This document shows positions 31,095-44,600 of a DNA stretch of 64,000 nucleotides, piece by piece. Both the position numbers and the translations under genes were made by a program. Where the stretch lies: NCBI GenBank assembly GCA_019155185.1, contig CM032809.1, forward strand, positions 10,003,200 through 10,067,199. The letters are read 5' to 3'. The notes under the pieces were generated by a model. It saw only the letters and a program-made list of their open reading frames with translations, was not told the DNA's origin and did not search any database. This stretch comes from Beaufortia kweichowensis. Lineage: Eukaryota; Chordata; Actinopteri; Cypriniformes; Gastromyzontidae. Numbering within the stretch: the stretch's first letter is position 1; every line of letters begins with the position of its first letter.

Positions 31095-34000
31095 GAGTCT
31101 TTATTTTTTCTTTAGAAGAAAAAATGCAGCAAATAACTTGCAAGAATTTAAAGATCATTTGCAATAAAACTCTTCACTCTTACTGCTGGGAATATTTAAT
31201 TTTCTCATCGTCACAGCAGTTTGATCGCATTAACTAATCACTAGGGGTCAGATGCACAAAGCACCGTTACCGTTTTTGATTTAAAATGTTTTTTCCATTA
31301 ATTGGGTCAGTTGAAAAGTCATGTAGCACTGCAGTATAATTTGGATGTTTTGATTTGCAGTATAATTTGAGTGTTTTTTTAAAGAGCTTTATGTAAGATT
31401 TGCTTTGTTAGTTTAAAGTGTGCTGTATTCATCTTATGGCTAAAGAATCCTTCAACCCTTTCCTTTAATTACCCATCAATTATAACTGATGATGTGACAA
31501 TCCATTTTGATGTGGATGTAGAATAGGACAGTATAATAAAGCGGTGCTGTGTTTGTGTGTTTATGCGTATATGAATGGGAAGCGTTCGTCTTTGTGTTAA
31601 CCACTGCAGACGTTTTTATTTTTTCTATCCTCCTCTGCCCCACTTTCTGTCTTTTATCCCGAGAAAAGACTGTCAAGAAAATGTATGTTTGCGTGGGTGT
31701 GTGTGTGTCACTTTGTGTTCGTGCCTTTTTTCATTGCTTTTGTTTTAAGCTGTGTGTCAAATGGGTGTAGTAGTGAAGAGCTATTTTGGGTCTCTTGTAT
31801 TTGTATCTGTAAAGGAGTGTGTTGTGTGGGCCGCAGGCGACGCTGTAAGCCGCAACCGATATGCTGTATGGAAAATAGTAGGGTCAGTGGTGAAACTTCA
31901 GCTCAGGGAGCCCCTGATGACCAGCAAGAGTCTGGGATCTGTTTACAGAAGGGTCAAAGTTCATGTGCGCTAATGTCCAAAATTAACTTTTTGCCACAAC
32001 TGTACATGGTGGGTGGGTTATTGATATAAAGATATATGTCATTTTTTATTTATATATTTATATTTATAATGTTTTTGGTCATGAAGATGTATTTGCGCTT
32101 TATTAAAAATGGTAATGAATGATCATTAGGAACTCATGCTTCAAAAATTAGTCAATTTGAGGCAAATTTTTTTACCAAAAGTTTGGTTCCCATCTGAAGA
32201 AGGCTGAAAATTCAGAAAAGGTTGGGCAAAACCACCAAATGCATGAAAAAAATAAAATAACTCTTTCTCGTAAATAAAATAACTGAACCTTGACCTTTCG
32301 AAGCCTTATAATATAGGAGCCATTTAAAGAAATCTCAATGCTATTTAGTTTCAATGAATAAACATAAAAAATGTTTACTGTATTAAAACTGTATTACTGT
32401 GTATTTATGGCATATTGTGTCACTTGCAACATTATATTTAGTCTCTCTTGACACCTCTCACAAACACTTTCATTCATTTATGCTGCAAGGAATGTTTATG
32501 GATTTATAATAAATCAATAAAAAGATAAAAAAGTGCAGCTTAGTGGCTAATTGTTTCTTTAAAATTAAAGTTTTTAGAGGATGCACAGTAAGTAAACCAA
32601 TTAAAGGGATATAAAGGGACACATTAAGGGGATATGTGTTTTTGTTCTCACCCCATGACTTCTGTTCCTCATGAAACACAGAAGGGGATATTAGAAAGAT
32701 TTGTAGATCTTTAATATTCTTTTGATATTTTTCTCTTGTGCTATGTGTGAAAAAAATGATAAAAAAGCTATTAATCCATAACAAACAGACAATAAAAAAG
32801 CTTTTCACTGCAGCTGTACAGGTCTCGAATAACCTTCCTGATAAAAATCACAAAGTGGGTCACATGACATGCACGCTCGTGTCACTGGGTAGCTCTTTGA
32901 AAAAAGCTCCACACTGTAAAACTGTAAAATTGTAAAAACTCTGTAAAATTGTCTGCAGGATCACACGTATCATGTGTTGACAGCTCACCGTCCACAAGAT
33001 TATTTTGTGGGTCAGTTCAGTATTTTACGGTTATGGTTTTATCGAGGGAACTGTAACTACAGTGGCATTGTTATGTAAGAATCGTAATTTAAAGCGAGAG
33101 AAAAAGTTTGCAAAAGTTTCCTGACCTTTTCATTTAGTTGTGAGTCATTCCACGGCTGTAATATTGACAAACATTATACAGATGCTAAAGGGTTTGCTGT
33201 CTGACAGAATGTTTTGCTAAATATTTTGGTGGCTTACATAAATTGAATAGTTCAGAAGCATCCCTTGCTGATTATCCACCCGTCCTTGTACATGTGTCCG
33301 CACACACACACATTGTGATTGTTTGCTGGGTGAAAGAGATAACAGGGAACAGTGGGTTGGATGCTGTTTTATTCTCAGTCTCCGTTTGTGTGAATTCCCG
33401 AGTGCAGATCCTCTCTGTAGAGAGCACAAGCTCATTATCTGGCCTTTTCAATTTGAGAAAAGCAGTAGAGATAAACTAGCGTGGTGAAGGTAGTGGGTCT
33501 TGCACTTACAAGAAAGAACATTAGTTTTGCCATGTTTCTGGACAGGGTATGTAAAGTTCCTGTGGTATATGAATATGGTAATTATTCATCCTGGTGTTAC
33601 TCTGGGTAGATATCGAAGGACCTTGGTATTACCTTCTGTTAGCAGGACTGTAAAGAATAGTTGAAAAGATAATTTGTACATTTAAGACTGACCCACCCTG
33701 TTTTATTTGGCCATGCACCATTTAATAGTACCAATATTACTTGTCATAGTATTTATCAAGTATCTGAGACTGTCACAGTGCCAGAGTTCCCATATTTCCT
33801 TTTTCGTTATTAAAATGGCGATGAAAAATATTAAACCATAGATTTGTATGAAATGAAACCCTATAGCCCTTAGCAATTCATCCCATCATACTCTCTGTTA
33901 GGGCTGCTCAATGTATAAAAAATTTATCTTGCAATGATTTACAATAAAATTGTCAGATTTGTTTTAATGTACTGCAATAGTGATAGATGGCTGTTCATTT

Positions 34001-34445
34001 TCAGAAGTTGTAATAATGCTTTTTTCCAAGAAAGAATATGAAACAATTGTAATTTTAAATATATTTTAATATAGTTCAAAATGAAACTTTTTTGCATTAT
34101 CTTTGTTTTGCATATTGTATATCACATTATTCACAAAGTTTTCATATGTCACATTTTGGCTTAATAATAATAGTATATTTAATAAAAAGTATATTTGACT
34201 GGGGCGGAGGTGGCCAGATGCTGATGGTGGCCAGACGCTGATAGATAATGCAGACGGAGGTGAGGGTGAAGAAGTGGGGTCTGAATGACAGCGAGGGGTC
34301 TGCTGTGTGTCGTTCTAGCTGAGTGGCAGAAAGCCAGAGCAAAGAACAAATCTCATTGGTTTTGACAGTGTTGTGAAAGAAACCAGCAGCAAGATAGCAA
34401 GTGAATTACACTGACCTGATGTCTCAGAATGGACAGGTATGTGTG
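31095..34445 (+). other. intronic, no gene supported
   Basis: 31830-31975 is the only GC-rich stretch. It is open in two plus-strand frames but lacks a matching acceptor/donor pair. A decayed MITE-A-like piece may lie at 32600-32740 (AAAGGGATAT..CTCACCCCATGACTTC). The remainder is AT-rich and unremarkable. Confidence 0.35.
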
Positions 34446-34525
34446 TCCGTAGCTGAACTGATAGAGCACAGCGCTAGAAACATCATGGGTTCAATTGCTA
34501 GGGAACATGCAAACTTAATAAAACG
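34446..34525 (+). mobile_element. tRNA-derived SINE, head part
   Basis: A box GTAGCTGAACTGATAGAGCA, B box CATGGGTTCAATTG and GGGAACATGCAAACTTAATA match the body of the SINE seen at 23.8-23.98 kb. The conserved tail is missing. Confidence 0.7.
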
Positions 34526-35139
34526 GATAATAGAACAGTTTTCTGAACCCTCCCCTGTTTTCTATTGGTCATTCAATACCCGCCCTCATGTCGTTGGTTT
34601 AGCAATGTTGATGTTTCGGTCTGATTGGGACTCTAAAACAAACACTGCAATGTTTTTATAGTGCCAGTAGTACATAGAATGGATATGTGTTACAAAAGGT
34701 CATGTCCCCTGGATTTGTGTATTATTTAAATGAAATTATTCAATTAAATAAGGTGTAAGTAAATCAGTCAGGATGCCAGCAGGCAGAACACATGTTACCC
34801 AGAATGTTGTCAGAAGTATTTTCAGAAGATTCATGGTTATTAAGAAAATTAGCTTTATAGTAGTTGCGGTGTTCGACAAAGGTCATGATATAAATGAAAA
34901 ACAATGTGAAACCCAATGCAGGATTTGATTTCTCAGAGGGCGACTAAGTTAGCCCAAAAAGAGTATGTCATATGCTATAATATAATATAATTTTTTTAAG
35001 GTTATGTAGACAGACAGGACAGAAACCGCAAAGTAACTGTATGAAAAAGGATTTTACTTAATCTGCACAAGGAATAATCAGTCTTAATAGAGCTATAGTT
35101 CCCATTTAATGACAACACAGAGTGCAATTAAGCTGATAA
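34526..35139 (+). other. intronic, nothing recognised
   Basis: AT-rich, no notable structure. Confidence 0.4.
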
Positions 35140-35480
35140 AGCTGTTTGCACGAGTAAAGAAACTTCTAGATGTGCTCTTAAATCATATCGTACCTGACAT
35201 TTAACAATCGCCTGTTTCACAGACGTATTGTGTAAGATCAGAACAGCAAATACGAAACACTGCCAGATGATCAACTTTTATGTCATAAAATGTCCAGAGG
35301 CCGCAGTCTCACGATTAACTCTGGATTTAACAATCGGATTATAGGTATCCCCTCGGGCCTTGGCCTTATATTACTCCTGCATAACAATCTGTATTAATTC
35401 ATTTGTGTGACATTTGAGTCCATTGACAGTTTACCCATATATCATAATGAATAAACCGTTCTGGGTGGGGTGCTTGTGTG
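35140..35480. promoter_or_regulatory. possible conserved non-coding element
   Basis: Repeat-free block with the homeodomain-type core GGATTA (35336-35341) and neighbouring AACAATCGG and CCTTGGCCTTATATTA words. Conservation is untested. Confidence 0.25.
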
Positions 35481-35807
35481 TGTGTCAGATGTGCGCTGCG
35501 TGACTGGCTGCTGCTCGCAGGCAGGTCATAGGTCATTCATCTGTGGTGAGCAGGAGAACTTTGAGCTGACCGATAGGGGTGTGTGTTTGCGGTTATGTAA
35601 CCCACACTGAGCGTATTGTGTGTGTGCGCGCGTTACAGGCCAAACGTAACCATAGCTCTTAACTTCTAAGAATATCTCTCTCTCTCTCTATATGTATACT
35701 GTTTATCTTTTAAATGTTTAGGGTCACTCACTCATTCTTTATTTTTATTGTTTATGAATTGTAGAATAAGAGTAAAGTCATCAAAACTATCACCAGCACA
35801 AATGCAA

Positions 35808-35859
35808 TATAGGAATTATGTTGTGACTAAAAATTTATATAGGAATTATGTTGTGACTA
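35808..35859. repeat. 22-bp direct repeat, two copies, 30-bp period
   Basis: TATAGGAATTATGTTGTGAC then TA occurs exactly at 35808-35829 and 35838-35859. 35481-35807 and 35860-36403 hold nothing else. Confidence 0.9.
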
Positions 35860-36403
35860 GTACTTTGTTTTACTCCAGATTAGTGTTAAATACTAGTTGT
35901 ACAGTCTGTTTGGCATATCTAAGTTATGCAGCCAATTAATCGCCACTTATATTCCTGAGTCAATATAATGTCTCATTATTTACAGAGCTTACCGTACCGC
36001 AGTAATATTAGTAAAAACCGTTAGCCTCTTGTAACTTGAAAAAGGATTATCGGCACCATGCAGACTTGTAATGAGTCTGTATTGTACTCTCAGGTCTCAT
36101 GACTTAATAAATCCCAGATAATGGGGTACCATATTTATTTAGATGCGGCTGAGTTCTTTCTGACTGGTCATCTCACTTTGCATCATACTGGTAAATAATA
36201 TCTTTAGACTTGTTTCAAAAAGGAACAAATGCAGTTGTGCAGATTTGACTGTTTGTGGTCAGCTGTCATCCAAGCTTCACACTTCTGTAATTGGTCAGAA
36301 AGATGAGTGAGAAACGGCGGTCTGCAGCTATCATCAGCTGTTGAATTACGGGAAACAGAAACAGAGAGTTTACTTTGTACAAGAAGGATGCTTCTATTGA
36401 TAC

Positions 36404-36630
36404 TTAAAGGGATTGCTCACTAAAAATAAATATTCTGCTTTCATTTACTAACACAAAAGAAGATATTTCGAGAAATGTCTTAGTGGCTTTTTGTCTATAC
36501 AGTGGAAGTCAATGTTGTTTGGTTGGCAACATTCTATAAAATATTTTCTTTTGTGTTCTGCAGAAGAAAGAAAGTCATACAGGTTTGAAATAACATGAGG
36601 GTGAATAAACAATAAAATCATTTTCTTTTT
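36404..36630 (+). mobile_element. MITE-A copy, internally deleted left arm
   Basis: TTAAAGGGATTGCTCACTAA, AACACAAAAGAAGATATTTC, GGAAGTCAATGTTGTTTGGT, TCTTTTGTGTTCTGCAGAAG, GAAATAACATGAGGGTGAAT. The right terminus is decayed. Confidence 0.85.
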
Positions 36631-38299
36631 TTTATTTGTCTGGCTAACCACTGTGGCTTGGTTTTGATGAAAATATAAAAAATCAGGAAAAATGTGTGTC
36701 AGATCATTTCTTAGAGCCTTGAATGTGCAGTCCACAGATCTGAAATCATCAAATCTCTTATATTTTAGGCTTTACAGATCTTAAAATTAAATCTACAGGT
36801 CTTACTGTACCTTCGTGTTACAAAGTGACTCATATCCTTTCACTCTTTTACTCAGATCTGAGATCAGACAGCACATCTTAAAAGCATATTTTAACAAAGG
36901 CACTTTAAACTTCTGTAATCCAGCAACCCTTTTGTGACTCTTCCACATGCATGAATACTGTATGCACTGCCCTTGTTGCCATGGCTAACGGCATCTAAAC
37001 AAGATTAACCGTGGTTTACTCAGAATAGATTTACCACAACATTATTTAAAAGCACAAGAGCTTGTACACAAACGCACAGAAGGTCCTGCCCTCTTATTTT
37101 GTGGAAATCTAACAGTCCAAAATGAGAAAACTTACAGCGTGGGCTTTTAAGCAAGAAGGGGACTTGAAACAGAAATGAAACATTCGAGAGGAAAAAGAAG
37201 AAATAGTTTCTGATTCAAACAAACAAAGAGTGGTTGCCATGTCGACAGGCATCTATAAATAGAGTTCAGTGTTTGTTTTGTGAATGCGGTCTCCCCCAGG
37301 AGCGCGCCAGAGACCCTGAGAGTGATTTTGATTAAACAGCCTTTCCCCACAAGCATCAGCGCTGGAATGTACTGTTAAACTGGACTGAGATGTTGGACAG
37401 TGTAGAAAAAAGCATTATAGCTACATTATGTGCTGTTACACAAAATACACACCCACTCATATATTTCTTCTTACGGGCATATGTGAAATATACACTTGCT
37501 AATAGGTGAGGAGAGATGGATCGTGTGGGAAATTGCGTGTATGTGATTGTGTGCAAAATTTGTATATAAGAGAAATAAGGAAGAATAGCAGAGAGTATGA
37601 TGTGGGTGTAAAAATATGATCATTCATATTTATATCCATATGTAATACAAATCACAAGCTGAAATTAATCTGAATTCTGTCTTGATTCTGACTGTATGGG
37701 GTCTGAAGTGACTGGTGGTGTCCAGGTTATTTGTTGACTTTTTTCATATTTTTTGAAATGTGTTATTTTATTGTGATTAAAGGAAATCCCAAGTCTTAGA
37801 TATGGCTCTGTGTGAAATATATTGCACTGCTGTGAAACTATTTAAAGTACCATCTCAACTAGTCTCTTGTTACCTAGGTTACATATTCATGACGAGTGAT
37901 TGTGGCATTATGAGAGGAGTTCAGAGAAGTTCATGTATTTTAATAAATGATAAGCTTAGATTTGCATTTACAGTACCTAATAAAAATTTGCTTAATCAAA
38001 TTTTTTTAGCACATGGTAAATTGTACTAATTTTCATTTGTAAAGTAGATTCTGGTCATGAATGCTGATTGGTCAATAGAGAGTTCCAGCAGTGCTAAAAA
38101 CAGTAGTAAGTGAAATGTGAAAAGTCTGTTAATATAGTGTATAAGTGTATATAATACCATGTAACACAATAGGCCAACTTTATGTGTTATATATAGTGCA
38201 AGGATGCCAATGTCTTTGCTTATCAAGAAATGTTTAGTAAAAAAAAATGTGCACATAATAATTTTTAAATCTTTGGTAAAAAAATGAACAAAACTGTCT
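36631..38299 (+). other. intronic, nothing certain
   Basis: GAATGCTGATTGGTCAATAG near 38057 faintly resembles the start of family H but does not continue convincingly. No exon signals found. Confidence 0.35.
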
Positions 38300-38478
38300 T
38301 TTTTTCTTACCCTGATTTGCAACCGTAAGCTTGTAATAATCATTTATATGTTAAGCTGTCAAGTACAATTTTGCAGGAAATTTGACTTTAACCCATGTAA
38401 CAATAAGTAACCTGCAATTTTGTTTCAAACAGAGATCACAATATTCAGACAAAAGTTACAGATTGCAGATTTAGGTAT
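38300..38478 (+). mobile_element. family R repeat, copy 2
   Basis: CTTACCCTGATTTGCAACC, GTAAGCTTGTAATAATCATT, GTTAAGCTGTCAAGTACAAT, TTTCAAACAGAGATCACAAT, CAGATTGCAGATTTAGG align with 25690-25845. Confidence 0.65.
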
Positions 38479-38669
38479 TAACAGATGCTAAAAGCATTAA
38501 GGCGGTCAAAGCTTATATTATAAGCTATACTGTTATTGTTATTATATTATATTGTGAATATAGTCACATTCAAAGGGGTTGCCGGTGCACCCATGAACTG
38601 TGACTACAGTACATTCAAAGTCTATCCCTGTTTCTTATTTCCTAATTCATTTTTTTGTGTGTGTGGCAG

Positions 38670-38862
38670 GGAATGGTGAGGGTAGTTGGTGTCAGACACA
38701 CGCAGACGTGGACAGACAGAGTGGGAATCACAAACCATCCCCTCAGACAGCAGGTGGAGAGATTTACCCATCCTTATCACAGTCATTTCAACTGGACCCT
38801 TCTCTCCAATTGAGCATTGGGACCTTCTATCTGTTCAGGATCCATCTGTGTCCTCTTATTGG
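38670..38862 (+). other. candidate exon (193 bp), probably 5' UTR or alternative start
   Basis: A pyrimidine-rich acceptor (TTTTTTTGTGTGTGTGGCAG) precedes a GC-balanced segment that ends CTTATTGG with intron GTAAGACATT. One frame is open across the whole segment. Another opens at ATG 38673 for 46 codons and stops inside at 38811-38813. The orientation agrees with the CpG-rich promoter 19 kb upstream, and no protein family is recognised. It could be a cassette 5' UTR exon with an upstream ORF, a coding exon, or a chance splice pair. Confidence 0.4.
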
Positions 38863-41139
38863 GTAAGACATTGGTATTAACTTTCTTACGGTGTGGAAGT
38901 TTTTTAAATTTAATTATGACCCTTGAAGGTTTCTGCAGACAAAACTTGTTGTACCACAGATGCCACATGTACCCAAACAACTCCTAATGGACCCCATCTG
39001 GAAGTGCAGAGTATTTGTATGAAACAGTGGATTTTTCTTTTTGGCTGTAGCATTTTTTGTCGAACGTAAAAACTTAACTCTGAACAATAGCCATCACCAC
39101 TACGTTTATTTGTGCAAAGTTTCTTTCTCAGTAGAGATTGTGTGTTAAAATGGGCAGCAAGAGGTCAGCCTCATCACACAGCTGCGCTAAAATGTATCAA
39201 GTGTCTATTTTCTTTCTCTCTCTTTCTCTCTATACTTTGATTACTCGCTTCTTATCTCTTTCACTTGCTGACTCACTCCTGTCTCAAACACTGGGCTTCT
39301 TTTTCAAAGCCCTGCCAAAGTCTGCCAAACTTTTCAGAAAGTTGTCTCTACTGTTTTCTTATATTTTTCTGGCATTTTCTCCTTTCATTGTGTATTTCTC
39401 CTGAGACTTCCAAAGACTTTGCCTTCTTATTTTTGTCTGACCTTTAATCTGTGTCTTTTTTCTAGTTGTCTGTACCATACATTTGAGTAGAAGGCAGTTT
39501 TCTGCATGTGATTGAAACATTTGAAGGAAATTTCTGGAGTATTCCAAAAACCAAAGTTCTCCCCTTACATGTTGGATTACCTTTTGGCTAATTTGTTTAC
39601 CTATTATTATCTACTTTCTAATAGAAGATTTGAACTTTATTAGCTTATTCAAAAAATGTCTCCTCTTTCAATCCAGTGGACTAATTTCACTTCTGTTTGG
39701 GAAGGAAGAAGTTTCCGGTCTGTCAGAGTATGTTAACACTCATGCAGACAGTACAGGGACTGTGATATCTGGTAAAAGATGCCGTTTCCACGGGCTTGTC
39801 TGTGTATATGCATGTAGCGCATGTCTGTAGGCACCGTGTCTATTGCGGTCAGGCCCGGCGGCACACGGATGATCCCGTCAGGAGTGTCTGTTCAGCTTTG
39901 AGTTCTGACAGAGATCTCTCTGCCTCTCGTGTTGTTTCACACTCGCTCGTTTTCTCCTCCAGTCGCCTCACGTCTGTCTAAATGGAAATGTACTCAATCT
40001 TTCATTCCCCTTTATACAGTCTTTCTACACACACACATTTATGTCCTTCTCTAACCCCTTTCATGTCGTGATTTTGTCTGATTCTCTTATATTAATCTGC
40101 TGTAGAATTGTCAATGGCACTGGTAGTTTGGTACAGCCGATCTATGTAGCTTAAACATAACAACTATATTATATAATTAATGTCATGAGATCTAGGTATT
40201 ATATCATAAATATCTAGATATGTCTCAATATTTTGTATTTGCTTGGGAATGTCTTAAAACATCTCATTTTAATGTAAATGCACAAGATAAGACGTGTAAT
40301 GTCGCAGTCTTTAAAAAAGTTAATGGCCTAATAAAAAGAATCATTGCAAATATATTGAGATTCAAATATAATTCAATATGTTATTAATCTTGTCTCATAG
40401 TCACCATATTCGGTTCCTTTCATTAATTTCTTTGTTCTTTATCATTGTTTATTTGGATAACTGCTTTGAAAAACGTACTTGATGAAGAAATACTGTAGGC
40501 GCCATTGTTTTTTTATTTAATTTGTTAATGTTAATATTTTCTCAGTTTTTTAAATTCAGTATTTTTGCTGTGGTTTCAGAATCGGTATCAAGGATCATGA
40601 AAGTTCAACAGTATGTTTATCAGCATCACGGTTTGTGCAGAGGCTTGAGGCATCCCGTGGCTTTCTGGAAGCATTAATGCTGCAGCATAGAGCAGCTTTA
40701 ATAAGTCAAACATTTGGTCTATTGTTTGGTTTTTACCTATATTATTACAGGTTGAAGTAGTTGAAAAACCTAAAATATACCCTGATGACCTCCAATTATT
40801 ACTCCCTCATGCACCCCTATGTGAAATTCATATGGCATGTGAAGGGACATTATTATGAGTTATGGGACATCGAATCCTATTTTTATGGTTGAGACAAGTT
40901 GCCTGATAGGTTAGAAAGAATTTTATATACACATTATACATACAAGTATACTTTTGACTAGTACATGTGTAACCTGGCTATCGCACCTATGACTCTTTGC
41001 TTCTGCCTTTAAAACTGCTGGTGACGTGCCCTACCAGTTATGGGAATGTTTTACCGCTCTTATTTTTCCATTAATTTCCCCCTCTGATTTTTGTATTTGC
41101 TACAAATGTTATCCCCGTTCTGTTTCGCACTCTCCTGAT
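38863..41139 (+). other. intronic, nothing recognised
   Basis: Contains pyrimidine-rich TCTTTCTCTC stretches near 39205-39230 and chance frames. No supported exon or repeat. Confidence 0.4.
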
Positions 41140-41560
41140 CTCTAATTACTAAACAATGAGTTAATTACCTGAGTCAGAGCTCATGAATTTATTCATACGC
41201 TCTCTGGCACTCTGGTAATTACCAAAGGCTTGTAGAGAGCCAAGCTGAAAGGTTTTTCCTCCACAGAGGGGCTGTTCACATCTTCATAATGATGCTTATT
41301 GGCCTGCTTTCTTTGTACGGAAAGACCTCAGCGCTTGTCAATCCTTTCCTGATGCTCGGTTTCATGATTCATATGCAAGTCTTGACCGCCTCTATTCTCA
41401 TAGATAAATATTTACAGTTCACTCTTGAGAACTGCTTGGAATGAATAGTGATATATGTCTTTGCATAGCCAACAGCAGCTCTTTGGGAAATGATGGCAGA
41501 AGTGAAGGCGATGGACGTCAATCAGTTGTGTGATTGTTTGTGGGCTGAAGGCAGAACTCC
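41140..41560. promoter_or_regulatory. candidate developmental enhancer with TAATTA cluster
   Basis: Three TAATTA homeodomain cores (41143, 41162 and 41216) and an AP-1 site TGAGTCA (41170-41176) lie within 80 bases. A long repeat-free, balanced stretch follows, including ATTCATATGCAAG (POU-like). This is the most enhancer-like block in the window; conservation is not tested. Confidence 0.4.
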
Positions 41561-43984
41561 ATCGATTGACTCGTTTCCAATTAGCCCGTCCTGAAGTGCT
41601 TTTGTGCAACAAGCTCGGCGTCTGTCCTCTCCAAAGCTCTCAATGCAGTTCTTATATCAAGTATACTGTGTACAGTAAGCATCACATAATGATCTTTGAT
41701 AGTTTATGTCTCTGTGGCTGTAGTACTGTAAAAATAGCTCATTGAAGATCTAGATAGAGATTTAGGAGTTTTTTATTTTGCAAAAAAAGGTTATTGATGT
41801 TTAATCTTGACAAACAGTTTTGGATTTCAGTCTTTCCCTATTTAAGTTCAGTAGCTGTACTTCATTGCTTATTGACATAGAAAACAGCGGCCTGGGGATA
41901 TTTCCAAGATGGCCACCAAAAGACCAGACCGGCTATAAAGAGACTTTGACACAAACCCAACAGCATAATGTTTGCAATCACAACATGATCAATGCATCTC
42001 TCTCTGTAGGCATTATATAAAATTGTGCTGTTGAGATGTGAATAAATGGATGAAAGTCGATTTTGCTGCTTTTTTTGGGTGTGTGGCATTGCATTTCTGC
42101 TAATGTGGTTTGCACACACTGTATGTAGTGAAGCTCTTGTCATTTCCCTCATGGCCTCCCTGATAAAGAATAAGAGGAAAGGTCAGCCGCAGACCGGATG
42201 TCTCACAGACAATGTGTAATGTGTTCAAAGGGGCTGCTGTTTACATAGAAGTTATTATCGAACAGGTTCTTCTTTCTCACCCTTTGTTTCCCTAGATAAT
42301 GAAACAAAACAATTGAAACATCCATATCTGTTGTTCTTTGTAAAATACACATTATTATGTTATGCTGTAACTTGGACTGTAATTAGATTTATAGGGCTAT
42401 TATATTTCTCTGTCCATTCTTTTCCTACAAATGTAGTGTTTTTATTTTATTTTATATCCTCTTTCACTCGCTACAGCTTTTTTGCTAAGGAGATAAACAT
42501 CTTGTGGAAGCTTGCATAGAAACTTTTCTTTGATGACATCACACTTCTTTTTAAAAGTGTGTTTTTAATTTAGTTGGGTAAGTGCAGGGATGCCAAGTCT
42601 CCCATTGAAATGATAGTATGATCTGATTTTATGTAATTGTGCACAAATTATCATCTTGATTTGTAAAATTGTCACGTCACAACATGGCAATGGAAGTGAA
42701 AGTCTTGCTTGAGTGTTTTTGCGTTCAGATCTGTCATGTCAACCACTACTCTCAAGTGGTGTTTGGAAAATATGACGTTATTTTACGTTCGCAAGGCCTG
42801 TTTTGCCTGGGTCACTTACACTGGTCATCTTGCAGCTAGACAGAGAACAGAGCCATTCTTTCACAGAAGAAGTGAGTTATGAGTCATTTCTCATGTGGGT
42901 TTGTAAGAAATAGTTAAAGGGAAACCTAAAGCAAAGCACGGACGCACCGGGTCTTTCTGCACTCTGAAGTCGAGAAAAAAGATATGGCAGATGCGAGGTG
43001 CGGAGGTGACGTGTTGATCGAGCATGTGAGCAGGTTTTTCACACACGGGACAGCTTCCATAACGTGCTGCAAGATGCTCAAGGTTCTGAGTGACAGGTTC
43101 TGCTGGATCTGATGGAGCCTTGGTGATATAAAAGTGAAATAAAGTGATAAAAAATAAGAAATCACTACAGGGAATTTACAGGAAAACCTGCATTTTCACT
43201 TTGGTGAAGGTTTTGGACCAGAGCCTAAGTTCTTTCTGTCTTACTTTTGTTATTCATAGTGAAACCTGACTCACAGTAAATACAGTTCTTGGAATGCAAA
43301 CCTGAGCTTACACATACAGTATCTGTCACACCCTCCAGAAAATACAAACAAAAGGTGTCTAATCAACATACACAAAACATGCCACAAGCATTTAAAAAAG
43401 CTCATTTACACACTGCGATCTACATGCCGTAATTGTCAGAAGGTGTATTTAGTAGACCATTCTCTGAAAATTATGCACTCTGTAACTATCTCTCTGTGCT
43501 CTTTTGCTTTGTCTCTCGTCCTTTCACATTCATACAGAGAGAGAGGGAGAGATTAGTTGAGTAGCTCTCTCAGTCTGGTTGAATGATTCACACACACACA
43601 CACAGGGAGAGCTTCTGATGCAGATATTTTTAGAGCGTGTTGGCAGTGGGATCCAGGGAGGTGTGTGTCTATGTGTGTGAGTACTACAGACAAAAGCAGA
43701 ACGTGATCAGAGAAGTAATGTCACATCAGAGCACAAAGGCGGTGACTCAGTGAGTCTGCTATTCTCCTCCCAGTACAAACACGCAACCACAACCAACATA
43801 CACTATTGTTCAACCATCAGAGACATTACTGACTAACCATCAGACTTGTATGACATTACCAAACACAGACCCAATGCAAACTTTTGACCAATCAGTATGC
43901 AGAACACAGACGTTACTAACCCATTAAGCCTCTCAGTGCAAACTGTATTACTTCCAATGGAAATTTTGTCAAATAACTCTTATT
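41561..43984 (+). other. intronic, no gene supported
   Basis: CCAAGATGGCC at about 41906 is a YY1-like word. A short CA run sits at 43588-43605. Nothing else recognised. Confidence 0.35.
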
Positions 43985-44205
43985 ATAGGGATCATTCGAA
44001 AATGCAAATTAATTAAACAAATACACATTCTCATATCATTCCCAACTTGTATAACTTTTTCTGGAGAACACAAAAAAGGTATTTTAAAGAACGTTGGTAA
44101 CTAAACAACATTGACACAAAACATTTCTCAAAATATCTTCTTTTGTGTTACACAGAAGTCATATACAGGTTTTAAATGACATGAGGATGAATAAAGAAAA
44201 ACAGT
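43985..44205 (+). mobile_element. MITE-A copy, ends decayed
   Basis: CATTCCCAACTTGTATAACT, GAACACAAAAAAGGTATTTT, CTAAACAACATTGACACAAA, AATATCTTCTTTTGTGTTAC, TTTTAAATGACATGAGGATG: both arms are present in order. Confidence 0.8.
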
Positions 44206-44600
44206 GCATATAGTACAAGTAAGCATTATGTTATTTTTCCATTCTTAATAGAGCCAGTTACCTCACAGCTCAGTAAAACAGTGTCATTTGACCTACACGT
44301 AGGACGTGTTTACTATGTTACTGTTATACAAGCGCTAAATCTTCAGCTATGCAATGTAAACACCGCCCTGCCTTAAATGGAGTCACAAGGACTATATTAG
44401 CATGCTAATAGAAATACATTTCAATTAGCATGGCTGTACTTCCATTCTTAGCTAAATCCTTCATGTGAGTCATATGTCAGGCTTAGTCCAGGCAGTCGTT
44501 CTGGTGTAAATGAGCACAGACTCTGAATAATTAAAAATGCCTCGCCAGTTCACTTGTCCTATCCTGGGCCGTCTCTCATAACTCATATGGAGGAATATAG
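44206..44600 (+). other. intronic, nothing recognised
   Basis: No notable structure. Confidence 0.4.

Noticed and set aside
31752..32029. Two overlapping plus-strand frames in a GC-rich stretch
   Set aside because: No matching acceptor and donor; peptides not recognised.
32600..32740. Another MITE-A copy
   Set aside because: Only AAAGGGATAT and a CTCACC word agree; too diverged to call as a copy.
38040..38100. Fourth family H copy
   Set aside because: Only GAATGCTGATTGGTCAAT resembles the family end; the interior modules do not follow.
41903..41940. Start codon in good context (AAGATGGCCACC)
   Set aside because: Opens only nine codons and ends at TAA with no donor; better read as a YY1-like word.
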